Part shown: positions 33,608 to 38,819 of the stretch, piece by piece
Layout: each line of letters starts with the position of its first letter
How positions within the stretch are numbered: the stretch's first letter is position 1
Source: Oerskovia rustica
GTDB taxonomy: Bacteria; Actinomycetota; Actinomycetes; Actinomycetales; Cellulomonadaceae
Reading direction: 5' to 3'
Length of the DNA stretch: 38,819 nt
Assembly: GCF_014836555.1 (NCBI RefSeq)
Contig: NZ_JACSQQ010000014.1
Location: 1 to 38,819, forward strand
The notes under the pieces: model-generated
What the model saw: only the letters and a program-made list of their open reading frames with translations
Told to the model about the DNA's origin: nothing
Databases searched by the model: none
Translations under genes and position numbers: made by a program

Positions 33608-34024
33608 ACGGCCCGTCGACGCGCAGGCGATGCACTGACGGGCCGTCGGGCGCGCGGCCAGACGCGCCTCCCCGACCGGGGCGCCGCACGTCTCGCACGT
33701 CCCGTACGTCCCGGCGTCGAGCCGGGCGAGCGCCGCCTCGGCCTCGGCGGACTGCTGCTCGGCGAGACGCTGCAGCGCCCCGACCTGCGCGCGCTCGAAC
33801 GCGATCGTCGCGCCGTCAGGATCGTGCTCGTCGTCGGCGTTCGAGTCCCTGGACGCCTCGACGATCCCGGCCACCTCGCCGCGCAGCGCCTCGCGCCGCG
33901 CCCGGGCCTCGTCGCGAAGGGCGAGCAACCGCGCCCGCACGACGGCGTCGCGCGCCCCGCGCTCGCGAGGTGCGGCGGGCGCGCTGCTCGTCTCCCCGGG
34001 GGCGGGGGCGCCGGTGTCGGTCAT
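33596..34024 (-). CDS. TraR/DksA-type zinc-finger protein
   Basis: This 142-aa protein has a disordered Ala/Pro-rich N-terminus (to about 25), a long Ala/Arg/Glu-rich coiled-coil region (about 26-104) and a C-terminal four-cysteine zinc finger: Cys110/Cys113 (CETC) and Cys131/Cys134 (CIAC). The coiled coil contains acidic residues near its tip (SRDSNADDEHDPDG), where DksA carries the acidic pair that reaches the RNA polymerase secondary channel. Family members modulate transcription by binding RNA polymerase; the specific role here is unknown. The ATG at 34024 is the first codon of the conserved part; an upstream in-frame extension looks non-coding. Confidence 0.87.
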   Translation of the reverse strand: MTDTGAPAPGETSSAPAAPRERGARDAVVRARLLALRDEARARREALRGEVAGIVEASRDSNADDEHDPDGATIAFERAQVGALQRLAEQQSAEAEAALARLDAGTYGTCETCGAPVGEARLAARPTARQCIACASTGRAAR

Positions 34025-34137
34025 CCTCAGGTCCAACGCGGGAGCCGTGCCCACGCTTCCCGTGACGGTCCTCGTGGCGGCCGACCGGGCGGCCGTCCAC
34101 CGCGCGGCCTGTCGGTCCCCCGTGCGACGATCGGCGC

Positions 34138-34536
34138 GTGCCCGTCGTCGAGTCGTCCGTGATCGTCCTCGTGGACCCCGCGACCGCGAAGATGGTCGAG
34201 GGGCCGTGGTTCTTCGCGAGCATGGCGGGTGGCTGGCGGTTCGCGCCCGCACCCGGCCGTGACGTCGGACACCCCCACCAGGCCGCGACCAGGGCGGTGT
34301 GGCGCTACGGCTTCACGTGTCGCCCCGGGTGGCTCGCACCCGTGGCCGAGCGTGTCGGCTCGTGGCTCCTGGGCCACGACGCCCGCCGTCGGATCGACGG
34401 TTTCGCGCGTGGTTGTGCGGACGCCGTGGTCCTCGCGGCGGCCCGCGGGCAGTCGTCCTCGCCGTCCCCGGACCTCGGCCGCAGGCCTTCCGGACGGGCT
34501 GCACCCGCCGCCGGCGGCCCCCTGCCCGGCACCTGA
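34138..34536 (+). CDS. SRPBCC-family gene with an apparent internal in-frame deletion
   Basis: The 132-aa product starts VPVVESSVIVLVDPATA, like the N-terminus of actinobacterial SRPBCC (polyketide cyclase/START-like) proteins. It then passes directly into MVEGPWFFASMAGGWRF and CRPGWLAPVAERVGSWLLG, which belong to the C-terminal half of that family. Around 50-60 residues of the beta-sheet core appear to be missing between residues 17 and 20. A Ser/Pro/Ala-rich tail follows. It starts at GTG 34138 with no clear ribosome-binding site. It may be a decaying gene or a reduced protein; the fold is unlikely to be complete. Confidence 0.6.
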   Translation: MPVVESSVIVLVDPATAKMVEGPWFFASMAGGWRFAPAPGRDVGHPHQAATRAVWRYGFTCRPGWLAPVAERVGSWLLGHDARRRIDGFARGCADAVVLAAARGQSSSPSPDLGRRPSGRAAPAAGGPLPGT

Positions 34537-34673
34537 ATCCGCAGGTCACGGCCGAGGTCACGGTCCGGCAACGCGCATGACAGGACTCGGTCCGGGATGG
34601 AAGAGTGAAAGGCGGCTTCGCGCGAACCGCACAGTTTCCCCCCAGCGCCCCCGCATCTCGAAGAGGTAGACCC

Positions 34674-35597
34674 ATGAGCACCGCGATCTTCTACGACCGC
34701 CACGGCGGGGTCGACGTCCTGCGCGTCGGCGACGAGCCCGTGCCGGCCCCCGGTGAGGGCGAGCTCGTCGTCGCGAACCGCGTGGTCGGGGTCAACCCGG
34801 CGGACGTCAAGAAGCTCGCCGGGGAGTTCGGCGGCAGCGACGAGCTCCCGCAGGTGCTCGGGTTCGAGGCGGCGGGCGTCGTCGAGTCGGTCGGCGAGGG
34901 CGTCGAGGGCTTCGCGGCGGGCGACGAGGTCGTGTGGAGCGGCACGGGCGCGCAGCGCGAGAGGTCGGTCGTCAAGGCGACGAAGGCGCGGGTCAAGCCC
35001 GCGAACGTGCCGTTCGAGCAGGCCGCGGTGCTGCCGGTCGCGGCGTCCGCCGCGTTCTCGGCGCTGATCCAGGCGGGCGTCGGGGACAAGGACGTCGTCC
35101 TGGTCCACGGCGCGTCAGGCGGGGTGGGCTCGGCCGCGGTGCAGATCGCGAAGGCGCTCGGCGCGCGCGTCGTCGGCACGGCGTCCGAGCGCAACCACGA
35201 CTACGTGCAGGGCCTCGGCGCGACGCCCGTCGCGTACGGCACGGGCCTCGTGGACGCGGTCCGCGCGCTACCCGGTCTCGCGGACGTGACCGCGGTCGTC
35301 GACACGGTCGGCTCCCCGGAGACCGTCGCCCAGACGGTCGAGCTGCTGGGCGCCGACGGCCTGGAGCGTGACGGGAAGCCGCGCGCCGTGACCCTGGTCG
35401 AGTCGCAGGAGTCGCTCGCCGCGGGCATCACGTCCAAGGTGTCGCAGAAGGGTGCGCTCGCGGAGGTCCTCGCCCTCGCGGAGGCCGGGCTGCTCTCGTC
35501 GGAGATCTCGGCGCGCTTCCCGCTGGCCGAGGCGGCGCGGGCCGTCGAGCAGGTCGCGGGTGGCCACGTGCGCGGCAAGGTCGTCCTCGAGGTCTGA
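34674..35597 (+). CDS. NAD(P)-dependent quinone oxidoreductase (zinc-free MDR family)
   Basis: This 307-aa medium-chain dehydrogenase/reductase has the GroES-like N-terminal domain (residues 1-110, GRHGG-like start, NPADVKKLAGEF, GFEAAGVVESVGEGV) and a Rossmann domain with LVHGASGGVGSAAVQIAK (143-160). The structural zinc cysteines of alcohol dehydrogenases are absent, pointing to the quinone oxidoreductase branch, which reduces quinones or enones with NADPH. The ATG at 34674 has AAGAGG upstream. It is monocistronic, with a hairpin just after the stop. Confidence 0.9.
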   Translation: MSTAIFYDRHGGVDVLRVGDEPVPAPGEGELVVANRVVGVNPADVKKLAGEFGGSDELPQVLGFEAAGVVESVGEGVEGFAAGDEVVWSGTGAQRERSVVKATKARVKPANVPFEQAAVLPVAASAAFSALIQAGVGDKDVVLVHGASGGVGSAAVQIAKALGARVVGTASERNHDYVQGLGATPVAYGTGLVDAVRALPGLADVTAVVDTVGSPETVAQTVELLGADGLERDGKPRAVTLVESQESLAAGITSKVSQKGALAEVLALAEAGLLSSEISARFPLAEAARAVEQVAGGHVRGKVVLEV

Positions 35598-35604
35598 CGG
35601 CGTC

Positions 35605-35622
35605 TCCCGGGGGCGCCCGGGA
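35605..35622 (+). terminator. Terminator of the quinone oxidoreductase gene
   Basis: TCCCGGG (35605-35611) pairs perfectly with CCCGGGA (35616-35622) around GGCG, 8 nt after the stop. Confidence 0.65.
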
Positions 35623-35655
35623 CGGGCGTGGGCGGGGCGTGGTTCGCTGGGTGTC

Positions 35656-36075
35656 ATGCCGCCCCGCCCCGCAGTGCCCGACGACGCCGCTCACCTCGTC
35701 GAGGTGCGTCGCCTCGCGCTCGCGTTCCCCGGCGCCGAGGAGCGCGTGTCGCACGGGCGCGTGACGTTCCGCGCTCGGTTGATCTTCGCGGTCTTCAGCG
35801 GCATGACGAAGGCCACTCCCTCGGCGCCGGTCCGGCAGTACCCGCGCTCGGTGCTCGTGAAGGTCGACCCCGCGGAGCACGCGGCCCTGTCGCAGGACCC
35901 TCGGTTCTACGTACCCGCGTACTACGGGCCGGCGGGCTGGCTCGGCCTCGACCTCGACGCCGCCCCGGTCGACTGGCAGGAGGTCGCGGAGCTGCTCGAC
36001 ATGTCGTACCGCGAGGTCGCGGGTCCTCGGCTCGTGGCCAGGCTCGACGCCGAGGGGTCACCAGCCGGGCGGTAG
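35656..36075 (+). CDS. MmcQ/YjbR family protein
   Basis: This 139-aa protein has the MmcQ/YjbR (CyaY-like fold) pattern: LVEVRRLALAFPGAEERVSHGRVTFR at the start, VLVKVDPAEHAALSQDPRFYVPAYYGPAGWLGLDL in the middle, and VDWQEVAELLDMSYREVAG at the end. The family is often called DNA-binding, but its function is poorly established. The ATG at 35656 begins the conserved part, with no strong ribosome-binding site. It lies 58 bp after the quinone oxidoreductase stop and beyond that gene's terminator, so it probably has its own promoter. Confidence 0.87.
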   Translation: MPPRPAVPDDAAHLVEVRRLALAFPGAEERVSHGRVTFRARLIFAVFSGMTKATPSAPVRQYPRSVLVKVDPAEHAALSQDPRFYVPAYYGPAGWLGLDLDAAPVDWQEVAELLDMSYREVAGPRLVARLDAEGSPAGR

Positions 36076-36127
36076 CCCCACGAGCCGGGACGCCCCCGGC
36101 GGCCGCGGCGGCTGCGGGAGCTGCGGC

Positions 36128-36146
36128 GGTGCCGGTGACCGGCACC
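36128..36146 (+). terminator. Terminator after the MmcQ/YjbR gene
   Basis: GGTGCCGG (36128-36135) pairs perfectly with CCGGCACC (36139-36146) around TGA, 52 nt after the stop. Confidence 0.6.
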
Positions 36147-36200
36147 CCCGTACCGTCCCCGCCGGCACCACGGCAGGACGCGGGCGTGCGCCCTCCGGCG

Positions 36201-36206
36201 TAGCGT
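36201..36206 (+). promoter_or_regulatory. Candidate -10 for a leaderless histidine-kinase transcript
   Basis: TAGCGT (36201-36206) lies 6 nt before the ATG at 36213. No Shine-Dalgarno sequence is present (the intervening bases are GGCCGC). No convincing -35 is seen. Confidence 0.45.
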
Positions 36207-36212
36207 GGCCGC

Positions 36213-37658
36213 ATGGTCGGCGACGCGAGGTCCGCGGGGACCCCGGAGGCTCCGTGGGGTCCGCCGTGGCACCGCGCACGGCCGCACGGCCCCTGGTCGT
36301 GGTCCGGCGGCGAGGGTGACCGTGACGGCGCCAGCCAGACCGACGACCCGTCCGACCTCTCCGGCCCGTTCGACCACCGCCGACCACGCCTGTTCCTCGC
36401 GATCGTCACGGCCCTGGTCGCGGTGGTGGGCACGCTGGGCGCGGCGCACGGCCAGCCCGACGCACGGCCCCTGGACCCTCTCGCCCTCGCGCTGCTCCTG
36501 GTCCCGCCCGCGGTCCTCGCGACGATCCCGCGCCGCCACCTCCTGGCGGTCTCGCTGAGCCTCGCGGCGACGGGGGTCTACCTGCTGCTCGGCTACCCCT
36601 GGGGGCCGGTCTTCGTCCCGACGGTCGCCGTCCTCGCGGGCGTGATGCTCGCCGGTCCTGCGGCGCACGGCCGGGCCGTCGCCTGGTCCGGTGTCGTGGC
36701 GCTCGCGGCGATCACGACGGCCGCGGCGACGCTCCGGGGCGGGCCGCCCTCGGTCGCTCTGCTCGGGGGGCTGGCCTGGACGGTCGTCGCTCTCGTCGCG
36801 GCGGGCGGCGTGCGGGGCCGGGTCGCACGCATGGCGGCCCTGCGCGCGGCCCGCCACGAGCACGAGGTGAATGCCGTGACGGCCGAACGCCTGCGCATCG
36901 CCCGCGAGCTGCACGACGTCCTCGCGCACTCGCTGTCCGCGATCACCGTGCAGGCGGGCGTCGGGCTGCACCTGCTGGACCGCGACCCCGAGCAGGCGCG
37001 CGCGGCCCTCACGGCGATCCGGGCCACGAGCCGCGAGTCGCTCGACGAGGTCCGCGCGGTGCTCGGCATCGTCCGTGCTGAGGGCGGCGAGGCGCCCCGC
37101 TCGCCCTCGTGGGACCTCGGGTCGCTCCCCCGGCTGGTCGGGCAGGTGCCGGGCGTCACGGTCGACCTCACGGTCGAGGACTGCGCGCACGACGCCTCGC
37201 CACACCTCGCAGGGATCGTCTTCCGCGTGGTCCAGGAGTCGCTCACGAACGTGCAGCGGCACGCGACCGGCGCGACGCGCGCGGTCGTCGAGGTCCGGGT
37301 CACCGGCACTGCCCTGCCCCGCACCCTGGTCGTCACGGTGTCCGACGACGGAGCACCCGTCCCGGGCCGGGCCGCGGACGCCACGTGGCCGCGTACGGAC
37401 CAGGACAGGGTTCCCGAGGGGTACGGCCTGCGGGGCATGCGCGAGCGCGTGACCGACGCGGGCGGGACGCTCACGGCCGGCCCCCTGCCCCAGGGCGGGT
37501 TCGTCGTGGAGGCGAGGATCCCGTGGGAGGCGCGCGGCGCCGTCGGGCAGGAGGCCTCCGACGCACCCACGCCGGCGGACGGACCGCCCGACGACGCGAC
37601 GACCCGCCCACCTTCGACGACCGACGCCCCACCGACCCCGCACCAGGAGCGCCCATGA
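36213..37658 (+). CDS. NarL-type two-component sensor histidine kinase
   Basis: This 481-aa membrane kinase has an unusual 57-residue cytoplasmic N-terminus rich in Trp, Pro, His and Gly (PWGPPWHRARPHGPWSW) before about five to six membrane helices (60-200). A coiled linker leads to the HisKA_3 phosphoacceptor His234 (RIARELHDVLAHSLSA). An HATPase domain follows with FRVVQESLTNVQRHA and a G box in PEGYGLRGMRERVTDAGG. The C-terminus is a disordered Pro/Thr tail of about 40 residues. The membrane domain is short with no large extracellular loop, so it may sense through the membrane or an accessory protein. It overlaps the response-regulator ATG by four bases (ATGA). Confidence 0.93.
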   Translation: MVGDARSAGTPEAPWGPPWHRARPHGPWSWSGGEGDRDGASQTDDPSDLSGPFDHRRPRLFLAIVTALVAVVGTLGAAHGQPDARPLDPLALALLLVPPAVLATIPRRHLLAVSLSLAATGVYLLLGYPWGPVFVPTVAVLAGVMLAGPAAHGRAVAWSGVVALAAITTAAATLRGGPPSVALLGGLAWTVVALVAAGGVRGRVARMAALRAARHEHEVNAVTAERLRIARELHDVLAHSLSAITVQAGVGLHLLDRDPEQARAALTAIRATSRESLDEVRAVLGIVRAEGGEAPRSPSWDLGSLPRLVGQVPGVTVDLTVEDCAHDASPHLAGIVFRVVQESLTNVQRHATGATRAVVEVRVTGTALPRTLVVTVSDDGAPVPGRAADATWPRTDQDRVPEGYGLRGMRERVTDAGGTLTAGPLPQGGFVVEARIPWEARGAVGQEASDAPTPADGPPDDATTRPPSTTDAPPTPHQERP

Positions 37659-38326
37659 TCCGCGTCGTGCTGGCCGACGACCAGAGCCTCGTGCGCGGCG
37701 GCTTCCGCGCCCTGATCGACTCCGAGCCGGACCTCGAGGTCGTCGGCGAGGCCGCGACGGGCGACGACGCCGTGCGGCTCGCGCTCGACCTGCTGCCCGA
37801 CGTCGTGCTCATGGACGTCCGCATGCCCGGCCTCGACGGGCTCGAGGCGACCCGGCTCATCGTGGCGGACCCGGCGGCGTCGGGCGTGCACGTCGTGATG
37901 GTGACGACGTTCGAGCTCGACGAGTACGTGACCGAGGCGATCCGCGGCGGCGCGAGCGGGTTCCTCGTCAAGGACACCGAGCCCGAGGACCTGGTGCGCG
38001 CGGTGCGCGTCGCGGCGGGCGGCGACGCCCTGCTCTCCCCGACCGTGACGCGGCGGCTGCTCGCGCGCGTGGCCGACGCGACGCGCGACGTCGACCCCGT
38101 GCCCGGGCTCGCCGACCTCACGCCGCGCGAGCACGAGGTGCTCGTCGAGGTCGCGGGCGGGCTGTCCAACGAGGAGATCGCGCGGGCGCTGTACCTGTCG
38201 GAGTCGACGGTCAAGACGCACGTCTCGCGTGTCATGACCAAGCTGCGGGCACGCGACCGGGCCCAGCTCGTGGTCACGGCCTACGAGGCGGGCGTCGTGC
38301 GCCCCGGCTGGGGACGAGGGCACTGA
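37655..38326 (+). CDS. NarL/FixJ-type response regulator
   Basis: This 223-aa regulator has an N-terminal receiver domain (IRVVLADDQSLVRGGFRALI, phosphoacceptor Asp54 in VVLMDVRMPGLDG, Lys in GFLVKDTEPEDL). A C-terminal LuxR-type helix-turn-helix follows (DLTPREHEVLVEVAGG, NEEIARALYLSESTVKTHVS). It should be phosphorylated by the overlapping kinase. The nearest downstream gene, the SHOCT membrane protein, may be a target, but its separate promoter region (38327-38484) is not decoded. Confidence 0.95.
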   Translation: MIRVVLADDQSLVRGGFRALIDSEPDLEVVGEAATGDDAVRLALDLLPDVVLMDVRMPGLDGLEATRLIVADPAASGVHVVMVTTFELDEYVTEAIRGGASGFLVKDTEPEDLVRAVRVAAGGDALLSPTVTRRLLARVADATRDVDPVPGLADLTPREHEVLVEVAGGLSNEEIARALYLSESTVKTHVSRVMTKLRARDRAQLVVTAYEAGVVRPGWGRGH

Positions 38327-38484
38327 GCAGCACGTCCCCGCCGCCCGGGCGGTACCAGCGGGGTAGTCGGTAGACATCCCCGGGCCGACGACGCGGCACG
38401 GCCCGGCGCGGAAGCCTGGGGACGAGGCCGCACCCGCGGCCGGACGCGGCGACCGCCCGTCACCAGCCCGCCCAGGAGGCCCCC

Positions 38485-38784
38485 ATGCTCACCACCCTCA
38501 CGACCGCCACGACCGACGTCCTCGCCCACGGCGGCGCGGGCTGGGGCCCCGGACCGTGGTGGTTCGTCTTCCCGCTGCTGTGGTTCGCGCTGTTCGCCAC
38601 GGTGGTCTTCCTGTTCGCACGCCGCGCGCGACGCGGCGGACCGTGGGGCCACCCCGGCGGACCGGGTGCGTGGCGCGGCGGCACCGACCCCGTCTCGATC
38701 CTCGGCGAGCGCTACGCGCGCGGTGAGATCGACGAGACCGAGTACCGCCAGCGCCTCGAGGTCCTCACGCCCCGGGACCGCTGA
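38485..38784 (+). CDS. Small membrane protein with C-terminal SHOCT domain
   Basis: This 99-aa protein has a short N-terminus, one membrane helix (WWFVFPLLWFALFATVVFLF, 25-44), a basic turn RRARR, a Gly/Pro/Trp-rich segment (GPWGHPGGPGAWRGG) and a SHOCT motif (68-94: DPVSILGERYARGEIDETEY). SHOCT motifs are about 30 residues long and usually sit at protein ends, probably mediating oligomerisation. The ATG at 38485 has a CAGGAGG site. The last 35 bases of the window (38785-38819) hold no recognisable feature. Confidence 0.88.
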   Translation: MLTTLTTATTDVLAHGGAGWGPGPWWFVFPLLWFALFATVVFLFARRARRGGPWGHPGGPGAWRGGTDPVSILGERYARGEIDETEYRQRLEVLTPRDR

Positions 38785-38819
38785 CCTCTCCCGGGAAACG
38801 CTGAGTGCGGAGTAGTTGT

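Noticed and set aside
1-38819. CRISPR arrays, tRNA genes, integrases or insertion sequences
   Set aside because: No regularly spaced direct repeats, cloverleaf-like sequences, transposase or integrase motifs were recognised by eye. A tRNAscan or ISfinder search was not possible here.

Overview
The window is about 38.8 kb of very GC-rich, densely coding DNA from an actinobacterium. Codon use, many GTG starts, Lrp/LacI/TetR/NarL-type regulators and the gene families present suggest the Cellulomonas/Cellulosimicrobium/Oerskovia group (Micrococcales). This placement is inferred from gene content, not from a marker gene. No rRNA, tRNA, CRISPR array, prophage or insertion sequence was recognised, so the region looks chromosomal.

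Layout: (1) 1-2759, minus strand: a 2-oxo acid dehydrogenase operon (E1 alpha, E1 beta, partial E2), with a divergent Lrp/AsnC regulator at 2919-3392. (2) 3462-8954, minus: a very large polytopic membrane protein with an N-terminal zinc ribbon, and upstream of it a YibE/F membrane protein with a His-rich N-terminus. (3) 9169-9450: nucleoid protein HU. (4) 9739-12182: a zinc-starvation module, made of cysteine-depleted ribosomal proteins L28, L33, S14 and L31B divergent from a COG0523/CobW-like protein. Two near-perfect Zur-type operators lie between them, and a third lies in the promoter of the YibE/F gene. (5) 12279-23266: a mucin-type O-glycan locus (secreted GH101 endo-alpha-N-acetylgalactosaminidase, cytoplasmic GH35 beta-galactosidase, two ABC permeases, a lipoprotein binding protein, divergent LacI regulator). 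(6) 23541-26965: a copper/haem-related cluster (membrane protein, CopC, PCuAC lipoprotein, Tat-exported DyP peroxidase). (7) 27072-28310: an amidohydrolase. (8) 28513-31582: a GadB/GadC acid-resistance pair. (9) 32073-38784: a TetR regulator with an SDR oxidoreductase, a TraR/DksA zinc-finger protein, an SRPBCC-type gene that appears to have lost its middle, a quinone oxidoreductase, an MmcQ/YjbR protein, a NarL-type two-component system and a small SHOCT membrane protein.

How the parts work together: in the O-glycan locus, GH101 would release Gal-beta-1,3-GalNAc outside the cell, the binding protein and permeases would import it (the ATPase must come from elsewhere), and GH35 would split it inside, under LacI control. 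In the zinc module, Zur would derepress zinc-free ribosomal paralogs and a putative zinc chaperone at low zinc. The third operator suggests that YibE/F, and perhaps the giant zinc-ribbon membrane protein 63 bp downstream, belong to the same response. That link is the most novel lead in the window. Several genes (the Lrp regulator, the copper-cluster membrane protein, the histidine kinase) have a TANNNT -10 element 6-7 nt before the start codon and no Shine-Dalgarno sequence, which suggests leaderless transcripts.
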